64,000 nucleotides of DNA from Vitellaria paradoxa (Eukaryota; Streptophyta; Magnoliopsida; Ericales; Sapotaceae). Under the pieces are notes generated by a model, which saw nothing but the letters and a program-made list of their open reading frames with translations, was not told the origin of the DNA and did no database searches. The stretch covers positions 46,644,367-46,708,366 of the forward strand of contig CM034237.1 of the NCBI GenBank assembly GCA_019916065.1, in the 5' to 3' direction. How positions within the stretch are numbered: position 1 is the first letter of the stretch; the number at the start of each line of letters is the position of its first letter. Below are positions 13,527 through 25,682 of this stretch, piece by piece. Both the position numbers and the translations under genes were made by a program.

Positions 13527-14405
13527 CTCCGATTCCTAAACCAACTGGCGGAATTTCGCTTGAAGTAGAAGAAGACGCTGATGAGAGAGAGAGAGAGAGA
13601 TTTTTGAAGCGTTATATGATTATGTTAATCGATTTTTTCGTGAGCCTTTGTTCTCTTTATATCGGAGAAGGAAATTGAAGTGGTGTTGAGCTTGTACACG
13701 TCTGTGCGGGTACAGTTGTAGGTTGTGGGAGGTCGGAGGTTTGTTTGGAGCGTAGCGAAGATGTTTCTGGGTCCAATCTTTTGTTTGTTTTCTTTCTGGG
13801 TGGTGGTAGTGGTTGCTTCTCTCTCTCTCTCTCTCTCATTTTCGTCCTCTTGTTTGGATGATTTAGATTTTGCTTTGCTTGCACTGCTGGATCCGTGGGG
13901 AGGTTCTAATTGGCGATGGGAGGTAACACCAAAATTTATCAAAATTTATTAATTTTAATTAAATTTTATATTTTTATTAATTAATTTTTTTTTATATATC
14001 ACTTTTATATTATATTTTTTATTTTTATTATATTTTTTTATTAACTTGTTCTCAACTAAACACCCTAGTGTGATAGATACACGAGTTTGTTGTTTGAACG
14101 TTTCGGGGCGATGATTGATCTGACAGTTGTGAAGGGAAGGAGTTCGATGAAATGGTAAGGTGAAGGGGGAATCTGGGGTCTGCGCCGTCTGGTGCCCAGA
14201 TGGGCCCGGAGAAGACTGGAATGGGGTGAGAATTGGTCCGCGTTTGCGCATTTTGTCACGAGCAAAGCACCAAGCCGCGTCTCGGGTCGCCCTTCAGTTT
14301 CAATGAGTCTGCGCTCGGAAAGCTCGCACCCATTGGCCCAACTCCACGCAGTTTCACCCTTCGGTTGCGCTTGATTGGAGAGACTTGTAACGGGGAATAA
14401 ATAAT
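13527..14405 (-). promoter_or_regulatory. Upstream/5' UTR region of the DnaJ-type gene
   Basis: Relatively GC-rich sequence upstream of the minus-strand ATG, with two (GA/CT)n tracts at about 13583-13600 and 13818-13838. These would be CT/GA-rich leader or promoter elements. A second GC-rich island at 14060-14390 has no recognisable coding content and may be distal promoter. An AT-rich block (13940-14050) lies between. The transcription start was not located. Confidence 0.35.
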
Positions 14406-14563
14406 GGTTCCGTTTAGAGCTAAATAAAATAAAATAAAATTTTATAAATATCTATAAACACAAATTACGAGATAACAAAATTTAAATTCTTCACTCACTG
14501 TACGAATTTACTTTTATAATTTTATTTTATTTTATACACTTTTATGCAACTCCAAACACACCC
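14406..14563. mobile_element. MITE with AAT target-site duplication
   Basis: AAT is duplicated at 14403-14405 and 14564-14566. The ends are GGTTCCGTTTAGAGC and the near-complement CAACTCCAAACACACCC. The interior shares the AATTACGAGAT...TTTAAATT core with the elements at 24278 and about 57550, marking one family. Confidence 0.7.
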
Positions 14564-14566
14564 AAT

Positions 14567-16502
14567 ATTATAGAATAATATATGAAACTAAAAATAATAT
14601 AGGATTATTTTTTATGTAAAATTATTTTATTTCTGTTTGGTTCGTAAGATATAAAATAAGATAAAAAATATGATTTAATAAAAAATGTGACAAAAATAAT
14701 TTTAAAATTGAAATTTTAATCCGAACGTAGAGAATATGCCATTTTACCTCATGGCATTCCTAATCTTTCATTTCAAGGGATTAGCAATCTCTTTGGATTG
14801 CTTATCTCCTCTTCTTTTTTTTTTTTTTTTTTTTTTTTTTTTACGCTCGGTTTGTAAATTCAAGAGAGAAAAAAAAAGAAAACATTAAAAAAGAAAAAAG
14901 AAGTGAAATGATAACAATTTTATTTTCATTTGTTTGAGAGTTAGAGAGAGAAAAAGATAATTATTTTCTTTTTTTTTTGTTTGTGAGTTGAGAAGAAATG
15001 GAAAAAAAAATGTTTATTATTATTTTATTGTTATACTCTTATATTATCAATAAATAAATCTCTTTATATTATTAGTAAATGAAGTATCAACACATCAAGT
15101 AAGAAAACAAATAAACTAAGAAATGCTATACAAAAATACAAATAATAATACTGAAAAAAAAAAAAGAAACTTCAATAAATAATGACACTATTTAAAAAAA
15201 AATGTATCTTGAAACGGCTGGAATACATATACTTATACACACATATAAGGAAGATAAAACCAGAGCTTTGAAATATGATTGAGCAACAAAAAAAAAAAAA
15301 AGAAAAAAATGAAGCAAAATGTTATTGAAAAAAAAAAAAAAAAAGGAACTTACCTAAGTTGTGAAACCTAGAAAGGAATGAAGAAAAGTAATAAAAACTT
15401 ACCTAAGTGATGAAATTAAAAGAGTTTAATTTGTACTAGGACACATTTATAATTTTTTTTTTTTTAGTCTTTATTTCATGGGTAAATGTGTCATTTTCAA
15501 AGTTTCATCAAACAACTTTTCTCTACTCTCCCTTTCTTTCCACTTTTGGGAGGATTAAAATTTTAAAAACTAATCACTAACTTTTCTTCCCATTTCTTTT
15601 CTTTTCTTTCCCAACAAAACTCACAAAGTTCTAAAATCTTTTCTTCTCTCTTCTTCTCTTTTTTTCCCATTCCTCTCCTTTCAAACAGGCTGTTAGCGAA
15701 GTTTTTTTTAACCCATTTAAATTTGAATGACTTTTTTTTTTTCTTTTTCATTTTCTTATTCGTTTTTTTCCAAGCAAGATAAAATTTGACCTTCCAAACT
15801 TGATGTGTTTGTCGATACTCAGTAGGTGTAGATAAATCAAATCAAATTGATTAATAGAACATTTAAAATAGATTCACTTAACTTAACAAGTTTAATAAAT
15901 AAGTTGATGTTCCATTCTTTTTATCTTTCAAAACCAAACTCGAATGAGCCGATAATTTAATTGATGTCGAGCTGTACTCGAATAATGTTATAATTTACAT
16001 TATATTTATTGAGTTCTGATTTATTAAGTCAATCTCTAATTAAGTTTAATAATATAACAAACTTATATTTTAATTTTGAATCATTTATATTTTGAGTTAA
16101 ACTGAGAGCCTATAACTAGATTGAACTCCAACGGGTCTTCAATAGCTTGCTTGATTTTACAGCCCCATCTATCCGTCCTTGTTCTTTTCCCTGGGTAAGA
16201 TTGTCGAATCAAGTTCCAAACTTCTAGCCATTGTCTGTCGATCCTTGTTTATTATCCTATTCTTCACCTATCAGTCCTTGTTCAGGCTTAGCACATGGAG
16301 TTATATACTAAGAAATCAAGGTTCAGATGTATGGAGTCAAGCTACCGGAAGCTTTGAAAAAATAGCAGCAAGGTAACTTTCACATTCAAGCCCAAGAAAG
16401 CATCTGCCACAGGGACCCTGAGAATAGGCCCTCTGTTTATTAATTTCTTTTTTTTTAATAATAAAAAATAAATTTCAAATTTTGGATGAGAAAGAAATAC
16501 GA
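14567..16502. other. Intergenic, homopolymer-rich DNA
   Basis: Long T and A runs (for example about 14815-14842 and 15286-15342) and CT-rich low complexity at 15520-15760. No gene was recognised. The last few hundred bases are the 3' flank of the ALKBH1-type gene. Confidence 0.5.
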
Positions 16503-19500
16503 CTAGAAAACTTGTCTGATGTTTATGTTAATTCTCGATGTTCTAATGTATTCCAAGAAACAAAGATCATTTTGATGCGAAAATTGCAGCTCAAGTGGGG
16601 TGATTTCAGCATTTTCTTCACCTGTGAAGATCCTGGGCACACCTGCAAATTAAGGAAGCAAGCAGAAGGCTCAGCTCAGTTGGTTTCAGAAAAGTACCAT
16701 CGCATACACAATCAGCAGGCTTAACTTTAATGAGCATTTTAGAAAGGGACAGCATTATGCGATCATATATAAAATATAGCATCCCTTTTTCCCATGTTAA
16801 AATGTACTGAAGCTGAACAATGCTACTGCAATCTAGAAGAGAAGCCAAAACATGAATATAGAATTTCCTGCTCCAGTCTGAGTGACCTTGAAGACAAATC
16901 TAGTCTCAATACCAAGTGCATATACAAAAGTCATTTAAATCACTCTTCCTGGTAAAGGTTAGTTCCTCTTGTATGAATTAAGCTCACTTAGCTTGTCTCT
17001 CAGACCCTAAATCATCCTAAAGCACACTGTGCATTATATTGACAACTATAAATAGCAAAAACATGTGCCCATCTAACCTTTGTGCATTCCCTCTGAATTA
17101 TGTAATAGACTAGGGGTGCAAACGATCCGAACCAAGTTGAATAGTACGGTGTTTGAATTAGGCTAATTAAAATTAATGGCCTTTAAAAGTTAGTTTAGTT
17201 TATCTTTCAAGTAGAACTTGACTCAACCAAAATTGAAACAATCTTGAGTTGACTTCTAAGAATTATTCTAATCACAGTTGGTGAACTTGTGTGCCCATTT
17301 CCTTTAAAAAATGGCAGCAATGTTGACCAACCGATTCCTGTTTATAACTACAGGTTAAGGTTTTAACATAAAGGTACCTGCAGAATGATAATCTTTAGCA
17401 AAGTTGGTAATCCCGCAAATATTGACACATTTACACTAAAACAAATAATAAAAATATAAAACTCACCGTGAAAGCATTCCCTTGCTTCTCCAGCCATTAG
17501 TACAATATCACCACTTCGAAGGAACATCGCCAGAGGCAGATCATGTCTAGACTTCCCTCCAAGAAGGAAAATAGCTTTGCATCCAAAACTGAAAGAAAGG
17601 AAAATACAATTTCAGGCCTCAACATAATAATTTTACCTCCTTTTATGGAAATTTGTACACAAGGAATGGCAATGATACCTCATGCTTACAATAGGCTTGC
17701 TCCAATCTGCTTCCATGTCATCAAGGTGGCCCCCAAGTGTATCAGCTGGAATCAAATCAATAGTTAATCCTCGAAATAAACTGCTCAAGAGGAGGTCAAC
17801 TTTATAAGCTACTTCTGATACAGAAGCCAAATATATATATATATATATAAACCAAACCAAACCAAACCAAGCCTTTTCCCACTAGGTGGGGTCGGCTATA
17901 TGGATTTGTCGACGCCAATTAGATCTGTTTAGGGGCATGTCCTCCGATAAATCTAGGTAGGTTAGGTCATGTTTAATGGTTTCTTTCCAGCTTCTCTTAG
18001 GTCTTCCTCTACCTCTCCTACTCCTGACAATCTCCATACTTTCACACCTTCTAACAGGTGCCTCTACTGAACGCCTTCTAACATGGCCAAACTATCTTAA
18101 TCGGTTTTATCTCATTTTATCTTCAATCGGTGCTATTCTTACTTTGCCCCTAATCTCCTCGTTCCTAATCATATCTTTCCTTGTAATCCCGCACATCCAC
18201 CTTAGCATTCTCATCTCCGCAACTGCAATCTTCTGACCATGATTATGCTTTACTGCCCAACACTCTGATCCATATAGCAGCGCTGGTCTAACCGCTACCT
18301 TATAATACTTTCCTTTCATCTTGAGGGGGATTTTTCGATCGCACAAAACCCCCGAAGCACTCCTCCATTTGGTCCATCCAGCTTGAATCATGTGACTGAC
18401 ATCCGTATCAATCCCTCCATCTTGTTGCACCATAGATCCAAATATATATGTATATATATATATAAAATAATTATTATTATGATTTTATTTATTAAGATTA
18501 GATTTTATAGTTTGTCAAAAAAAAAAAGATTAGATTTTATATAAGGATTTTACTTTATTTTATTAAAGATTTATTTTATTTTAGAAAAGATTTTATTTAG
18601 ATTTATTTTAAGTAGGATTTATTAGAATATTTGATTTTTGCTTTATTTTTAGTAATCTTGAGGATGTATTAGCCTATTTAAAAGCTTAAGATGATTTATT
18701 TAAAAGCTTAAGATGATTAGGTTAGAAGCATCGATGAATATGAAAAATTGCATTGTTGAAGCCTCCGTGACTTGTTTTCTCTCCCCCTCTTCTTCTTTCT
18801 TCCCTCTCTCCTAAACATCTTTCTTCCCTCTCTCTCTCTTTGCTTGACTCTCTATCGTCCTACATCAATTTCCTTCTCACACCTCAATAGTTAAATTCTC
18901 AACGGTAAATAAAACAAAATAAAATATATAAATACACACATTCTCATAGCCAAATACAAAACCAAACTCAACATTCGAAATTAATCCAAAAAAAAAAAAG
19001 TATGTCTAAGATACCCATGACTGAAGAGCACCTGATGCAAAGTAATTCACTATTGCAGCCTCTGGCTGGAATTCCTCCCCTAATGGCATTGCAGGTGCAG
19101 CCATCTTTTTAGCCAGTTGACAAAGAGCAACAGGAATCTTGTTGTGTGGAAGAGATACATCGTAATTCCGCTGTATAATTACGTGAAAAAGTTAAAACCA
19201 AATGGGGCTCAATATACATATCCATTAGGCAATTGGACAAAAAGCAACGAAACAATTTAGCTAAAAGAATAATCAAGTCAGATGGTGAAAGTTATTCACT
19301 GTCGCTTGTCTACTAGCCAACTTCCACCTTTTCATCATTCCGCATTTGACAAGGCAATCTAGTTTCCACGAACATCCAAAATTAGGAAAATTCACTTTAG
19401 TGACCTCATGGCTTGAGACACGATCAATCATGGCCCAAATAACATTGAGGGGTAGCCTAGTGGTGTGAAAGACACACTTCTCAACCGTAAAATCTGCGAG

Positions 19501-21181
19501 GTCGTGGATTCAAACTCCACAAAATTTTCTCCCCCTCAAGGCCACCCAGAAAGGCTTTGCCTGGTTCATAAGTCTTGTGGGGTGGTTCACAAACCTGAGG
19601 CTTATTCTTTAGGAATGGGTCCAATGTGACCCCGCCTTAGGGAGGTTCCTCATCATAAAAAAAAAAAAAAAAATTAATAATAATAATAATAATAAAATCA
19701 AATAAAAATCATGGCCTGAATGGGTTGGAAGGACGAATGCGTTAGAACCTAGCTACATTGGGCATGAAAACAACCAAAAAAACTCTGTACTTCCAAAATA
19801 CCTCAGATGCCATCAATAACAGTTGTGTTATTGTGTAAGACAGTATACTCATTTGCAAGTCCGGCTCAAAAATAAATAAAATCAAATAAAAATCATGGCC
19901 TGAATGGGTTGGAATGACGAATGTGTTAGAACCTAGCTACATTGGGCATGAAAACAACCAAAAAAACTCCGTACTTCCAAAATATCTCAGATGCCATCAA
20001 TAACAGTTGTGTTATTGTGCAAGACAGTATACTCATTTGCAAGTCCGGCTCAAAAATGAACAAACAATAGTTATTGGACTTAATAGAAAAAGCTCGGGCT
20101 TTAGTACTCAATTTGACATAAAAACTGAATGTACAATAATGAAATTAGCAATGACCTTGGACCAATCAAATTGCAGGCCAAGAGTACTCCACCGTAGCTT
20201 ACGTAGCAAAGTTGATGCCAGTATTGATTTGGTATCAGTTCCTCTTGATGACGCACCAGGTTCCCTGCAAAATTTCCATCTGCTGCCATCTACATTACTG
20301 ATAAAAGAATTAGACTCAGAATCCCCATCTGTGTAGGAACTATTCTCTTCCACTAAAACTTTTCTTTCTCTTGCTGCAATAAATAAGTCATCTATAGGCC
20401 CATAAATTGCATTGTGGTTTGTTCTATTAGGAGGCTGTGGGAAGCTTGTTAAGCTCTCCTTTATCCAGTGGCACTGTTCCTCAATACTGATTGCCCCAGG
20501 AATGAAATAAAATCCTGCATTGAACACAAACAACACAAACAAGTTCAGAAAGCAAAATTGGATTGTTGCAAAAAGGATTTAAATTTATGGCCATGAAGGG
20601 AAGCATAAAAGACCAAACTTTACTGAATAAATATATTGGAAGCTCTAGCATTTGGATGCAAAGTTGTGGATTTTGAAAGCCACAACATCTAATAGCAAAG
20701 CAATCCATAAATATGACTAAATTGAATCTCGCATAAGACAAAGATGAAAACCACCATAACCCCCCCCCCCAAAAAAAATGCAAGCAATACCTGGACGACT
20801 TTCCAAACAGAAAATTGGCCGATCAAAATCACATGGAAACAAGAATGTTCCTGGAGGAAGCTCCCCATTCCGATTGAAGGACTCTAGAATCGATTTGAAA
20901 TCAATAACCTCGGATAAATCTACTGGTTTGGGTTGCTTTTTACTAAATTCGAACACAGCGTCAGATTGCAACTGCGGACTTGATATAAACATCTATGTAT
21001 ATGCATATCTAAATTGGAAAATATATGAAGAGTGCATAATTCAGACAGGGACAAAGGGGGCTAAAAGTTTTTACCTTTTTGAAGATTTGGTGTTTTGAAC
21101 ATAATAGAGTTTGTATTTCTTCTCGGCTTTCCTGAAAGCGGTTGGCTCTGAATCGTCGGTGACGACCTCAGAGCCGTACAT
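16503..21181 (-). CDS. ALKBH1: ALKBH1-type 2-oxoglutarate/Fe(II) dioxygenase, seven exons
   Basis: Exons on the minus strand: 21075-21181, 20791-20942, 20156-20514, 19032-19170, 17679-17745, 17467-17588, 16503-16642. All junctions are GT-AG and phases close exactly: 1086 nt, 361 residues plus stop, close to the usual plant length. The N-terminus is the conserved MYGSE...AFRKAEKKYKLYY block. The iron ligands are H259 and D261 (GGHLDD) and H315 (ECFHG). The 2-oxoglutarate arginines are R352 and R358 in RININIR, the AlkB RxNxxxR signature. The conserved FPQPPNRTNHNAIYGP and LRKLRWSTLGLQFDWSK blocks lie in exon 3. AlkB homolog 1 enzymes oxidatively demethylate nucleic acids (tRNA m1A and DNA 6mA activities have been reported for the family). 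No disabling change is visible. The introns carry a SINE, a recent tandem duplication and an RTE fragment. The exon 2 acceptor (TTTAG at 20943-20945) was chosen because it alone keeps frame. Confidence 0.93.
17849..18437 (-). mobile_element. 5'-truncated RTE-type LINE in ALKBH1 intron 4
   Basis: The minus strand encodes the C-terminal end of an RTE reverse transcriptase, including RPALLYGSECWAVKHNH and AEMRMLRWMCGITRKD, then a 3' tail with the CCACCTAGTGGGAAAAGGC word and (TTGGT)n. Both flanks begin CCAAATATATAT (17827 and 18438), consistent with a target-site duplication of about 20 bp that is not fully certain because it is microsatellite-like. It covers about 589 bp of a multi-kilobase element, so it is dead on arrival. 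It sits antisense-neutral, in the same strand as the host gene. Confidence 0.85.
19449..19676 (+). mobile_element. tRNA-derived SINE in ALKBH1 intron 3
   Basis: The head has an A-box-like TAGCCTAGTGGTGTG and, about 50 bases later, a B-box-like GTGGATTCAAACTCC, the spacing of a Pol III promoter. The body ends in A(17) followed by a TAA microsatellite. CAAATAA occurs on both sides (about 19434 and 19699), a possible short duplication. It lies antisense to the ALKBH1 gene. Confidence 0.7.
19693..20058. repeat. Recent 183-bp tandem duplication in ALKBH1 intron 3
   Basis: Two head-to-tail copies with a 183-bp offset (for example ATGGCCTGAATGGGTTGG at 19711 and 19894) differ at only about five positions. 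The right copy runs up to the 5' side of exon 3 on the minus strand, close to the donor at 20155. The copies include the end of the SINE-adjacent AT tract, so the duplication postdates or accompanied the SINE insertion. Confidence 0.9.
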
Positions 21182-21849
21182 TTTCAGGCGTTGGAGTTAG
21201 CTGATAACTGATGATCTAATTAGGGTTTTTCCCAGGGCTCCAGTTATTGCCAATTTATGCGTAATTTCACCGTTCGTCGATGAAATATTATTATTTAAAC
21301 CCCCAAACTTTATAAACTCTCAGATGCTGGCTTTAAATTTCAAAATTTTCATGTGAACCCTTAATTTTGATGATTAAACTAATATAAGGTGTGTTTGGAG
21401 TAATAAAAAGTGAGTTAAGCTGTTGATTCGTAATTCGTGCATTGAGATAAAAAGTGAATAATTTTTAAAATTTTTTAAAGATTTTTAGATATTTTTAAAA
21501 GTTTATAGCAACGGAACCATAGTAATGTAGCACAAATTATCAAAAAATATGACAACATCGAACCCTTTTAACACTTTTATCATATTATTTAATTAGCAAT
21601 CTAAAATTTGATCATAAAAATATTGTATAAGATTTTAATTTATATAATCTCAGGTATCGATTAACAAATTTTATGTTGAATGATAAGTAAGATATAATCA
21701 TGTTATAACGCATTTATTAAAATATAAGTTTTACAAAAAAAAAATAATTTAGTATATCAGCTTGCTATGGAATGTAAAATATTTTAGAAAATTAAATTTA
21801 TTTTAAGAAACTTTTCTTTAAAATAATAAAACTTATTAGAATTTTTATT
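21182..21849. other. 5' flank of the ALKBH1-type gene
   Basis: About 100 bases of mixed composition directly upstream of the minus-strand ATG form the probable 5' UTR/promoter. No clear TATA box was identified. From 21391 an isolated MITE end (GGTGTGTTTGGAGTAATAAA) is followed by AT-rich sequence. Confidence 0.4.
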
Positions 21850-22960
21850 TTTTTATATTTTTTAAATTATCAATGGGTACAGTTGATAAATTTTGAAAAA
21901 AGAAATATAATATAAAAATAATTAAAAATTCTGTGTCATACTATTTGATAAGTAATAATATGATGAAATAAATTTATGGCATTTATATTGGTTCAATTCA
22001 ATATTTATTTTGTTTGTAAAATTATAATATATTATTAAAAAATAATAATTCATCATCTGATGAGTTTGCTAAATAATATAAAATTATTCTAAAAAAATAT
22101 TTATTTTTGGTACAAGTATCCTTGAAATTAGAATTTTGTATTTTTTATTTTTTGACAAACAAAAAGTTCTCAACTGTTATGATTAGTAAATTTTGAAAAA
22201 ATAAATATAGTATAAAAATAACTAAAAAAATCTATGTCATGCCACTTGATAAAAATAGGATGAAATAAATTTATGATACTTATATTGATTTAGTCTAACA
22301 TTTACTTCATTATATTATGTTTGTAAAAATATAATTTATGATTAAAAATTAATAATTCACCATATAATGATTTTGCTAAAAAATGTGAAATTATAAAATT
22401 CATTTTTGACACAAATATCCCTTCAATAATACAACTAGATTGAATTTTTATTTTTAATTTATCAATTGGTGCAGTTAATAAATTTTAAAAAAATAAATAT
22501 AATATAAAAATAATTGAAATTTGTCTCATGCTATTTGAAAAGTAATAACATTGGAATAAATTTATGACACTTATATTTGTTTAATTTAAATATTTCTCTT
22601 ATTATAATTTTTTAAAGTATAACTTATAGTTAAGAAAATAATAACTCAGCATATAACATTTGTTAAATATTGTTAATTTCTTTTAAAAATTACATTTATC
22701 TTTAGAACAAGTAATTTTGAAATAATATAACTGGTTATTATTTTTATTTTCTAGAATTAATAATTTATCAATTGGTAAATTTTGAAAAATAAAATATAAC
22801 ATGAAAAATAATTAAAATGTGTTTCATGCTCTCTGATAAAAATAGAATAAAATAAATTTATGACAATTGTATTGATTCAGTTTTAATATTTATTTATTAT
22901 ATTTTATTTATAAAAATATAGTATATGATTAAATTAATATTTTGAAATATTTTAGAAATT
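21850..22960. repeat. Degenerate AT-rich tandem array, ~298-bp period
   Basis: Four diverged copies can be aligned by eye on the phrase TCATGCYRYTTGATAA followed by GAATAAATTTATGRCA, which recurs near 21932, 22234, 22523 and 22820. This gives spacing of about 290-302 bp. The conserved left part AATTTTGAAAAAATAAATATAATATAAAAATAA also recurs. Divergence is high, so the array is old. No coding content. Confidence 0.7.
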
Positions 22961-24277
22961 TTAATATTTGTTAAGGACGTATCTGCGAAGTAAATGCTTT
23001 TCATGTCAGCACACTTTTATATATAGTAATATTAATAAAGTAGGTGCTAAACAAAGTATAAAAAAATTAGAATTATAAAATTTAAATATTTTAAATCTTT
23101 AGTTATTATAATTAAAAAGTCATGCTCTATTGCGGGAATTGATAGAAAAAACACTTAACATGTAAGGGCCTGTTGCCAAAAGGGCGTTTAGTTTTTAATT
23201 TTTCATTTTTACATTAGAAAAAAAAAATTTGAAAATACATTTTATAACAATATTTATAGGTTGGTAATTATAATAATGCGAAGACGGCAAGCAAGACCGA
23301 CCTTAAGGCAAGAGGGGGGGCAAAAGAACCCTTTGATTTTAGACTTAAAATTATCAAAACACCACTAGCATTTTAGTTTATTAAAAAATTTAAATTAATT
23401 CAAAATTAAAATATTTCGTCTTTATTAAAAAATTAAAGTTGACTCAAAATTTTTTAACGTAAATGGAGTTGAAAAGAATCAAATCTAAATATTTTTTGTA
23501 AAATAAATTACATTATTCCACTACACAATTGAAAACTTTTGTATATAATATCACGAAAATATAACATATAACATAATAAATAGTAAAAACTTAAAAATAG
23601 ATTTTTGTTTTTAGTAATGCGAGATATCCCTAATAAATCTCAAATACTGTTAAAATGACTAGTTAATTATTAAAATACAAAAAATATATTAACTGGTTTA
23701 GTATTCAAGAGTGATTTTATCGATTTCTCTCTAAAAATAATATTATTTATCCCATACTCTTAATCCTAACATAACTTGTTGTCCTATTCTTAGGTGTTTT
23801 TATGCTTGGTGCTCCCTTAATTAAAATTCTAAATTCACTCCTGATAGTAAATAATTATGGGTGATAATCGACAATGGTGTGACTGAAAAAGTAGGTGGCA
23901 GGTGATAAGTGATAGTTGGTAGCAAAGATAGTGGCATGCAATTAGTGGTTGAAGGTAAGTAGCGATGATAGGTGGAGGTAGTGAAGCCGCAATTGGCAAT
24001 GGTAGTAATTGGTGGGTGATGATTGTGATTGATAGTAGTGCTGATTGCGGAGGAAAGCAAAAAATAAAAATAAAAATTTAAGAAAACATATAATTTTTTA
24101 TGTTTTCATAATTTTTAAACATTTTAAAATAGTTTTTGTTTTTTTAATAAAAAAACTCGAAATGAATTTACCAAATGAATTTTTATGTTGAATTTTCAAA
24201 AAAAAAAAAGAAAATAAAAAATTAAAAATCGAAACTTACTAAACTGAAAGTTTTGTTGAATGAAACTTAAGCTATAA
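22961..24277. other. Intergenic DNA
   Basis: AT-rich sequence. A block at about 23820-24055 is rich in GGTGATAGTGG-like low-complexity words and has no recognisable product. A TE-like GGCAAGAGGGGGGGCAAAAGAACC motif lies near 23307. Confidence 0.45.
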
Positions 24278-24444
24278 TGGTGTGTTTGGAGTTGTATAAA
24301 ATATATAAAATAAAATAAAATTATAAAAGTAAATATCTCGTAATTCGTGCAGTAAGTGATAAATTTAAATTTTATTATTTCGTAATTCGTATTTATAGAA
24401 ATTTATAAGATTTTATTTTATTTTGTTTAGCTCCAAACGGAGCC
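24278..24444. mobile_element. MITE with AAT target-site duplication
   Basis: AAT flanks both sides (24275-24277 and 24445-24447). Left end GGTGTGTTTGGAGTTGTA; right end GTTTAGCTCCAAACGGAGCC. The core contains CTCGTAATTCGTGCAGTAAG and its partner CGTAATTCGTATTTATAGAA. Same family as 14406-14563. It lies about 400 bp upstream of the DUF493 gene. Confidence 0.75.
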
Positions 24445-24447
24445 AAT

Positions 24448-24849
24448 GTGCCTTACAAAGTGGGTAGAGATAAATGTGTTTGGCTTATTGGTTTTTATTA
24501 AAAAAATTAACTTTTACCCATTTTTTCAAATTTTTCATCAAATACATTTTTTATTTTTTTATTTTCTCTAATTTTTATTTTTTTAATTTTCTATAATTTT
24601 TATTAACTTTTTAAATTTTTATAAATTTTTACCGAACACTCCATCAAAAACTAGCATCGACACTCGTCGTATTTTGGGGCAAATTTGTTCCTTATTTTTA
24701 TTTTATTTTATTTTATTTTTATGCCAAACAGCCTCTGATGATTTTAAGTAAAGTTGGGGGGCAAAATAATAATTTAATAATATAAGTATCTTATGTTTAT
24801 GGCTTCCCAATCGTCAGGAAAAATCAGGGGGACCAGAGAAATGCTCGAA
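24448..24849 (+). other. 5' flank of the DUF493-like gene
   Basis: AT-rich with TTTTATTTTA repeats, then a less AT-rich stretch from about 24780. In-frame ATGs at 24793 and 24841 precede the preferred start at 24850, so the coding region may begin inside this interval. Confidence 0.4.
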
Positions 24850-25266
24850 ATGGCGTTCAGGACGGTATTGAGAACCGTGTTCTCTACGGAGCCATGGCGA
24901 CCTTTGCCTTCGAACCGAAGCTCCTTTTCAACACCAATCGTTACCCACAAGTCTTCGATACTCCGCTTGAGCTGTGGTTGCAGAATTGGTGCGTTTGGAG
25001 CTCGAGATTTCCACCTAGCACGACGAATACGTCATCTCAATTGCTCTCACAACGAAACCCCATCTTCTTCAGAACCATATCCGGAAGACCACGACCAAGA
25101 TCCCCCTCAAGAAGCTGTTCTTAAGGCCATTTCAGGTCACTCTTTTTCTGCTTTTAGTTTTTCCTTAATTTGGGTCTCATTCTGTCTCTATGAATTATCT
25201 GAATATGCAAAATTTCATACTCCGTGCCTAAATTATGTGTGCATGTGTCTTTGTATGTTCTGATCA

Positions 25267-25318
<52 letters not shown>

Positions 25319-25648
25319 TAGTTGTATACATGGAAAGCCCCCCAGTGTTGAAATTGGGTGGCTTGGTGGCACTGCCTAATTCTCTGTATTTTCCCCGATA
25401 ATGTAAAGGTTATGTCTGAATTATTCACTGTGGCAATGCTGTTAAAAAATTACCAATTTGCTATATGAGATTTACATCTCCAAGATGCATTGGTAAGCCT
25501 TCTTGGTTCGGGGAATTTAAGGTTATTTCTTTCACATTTCTTCAAAACTGTTTGTTGGTCTATTTTTGCTGGAATAGAAGTGGACCATGATTCATGTGGT
25601 ATGGTGATTGTTAATTTTATTGATTATGGGTTGTAATTATTAGAATCA

Positions 25649-25682
<34 letters not shown>

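Noticed and set aside
13625..13952. Overlapping frames of 75-105 codons on both strands upstream of the DnaJ-type gene
   Set aside because: They consist of (GA)n/(CT)n translations and leader sequence with no recognisable domain.
20007..20336. Plus-strand frame of 109 codons
   Set aside because: A shadow of ALKBH1 exon 3, which is clearly coded on the minus strand.
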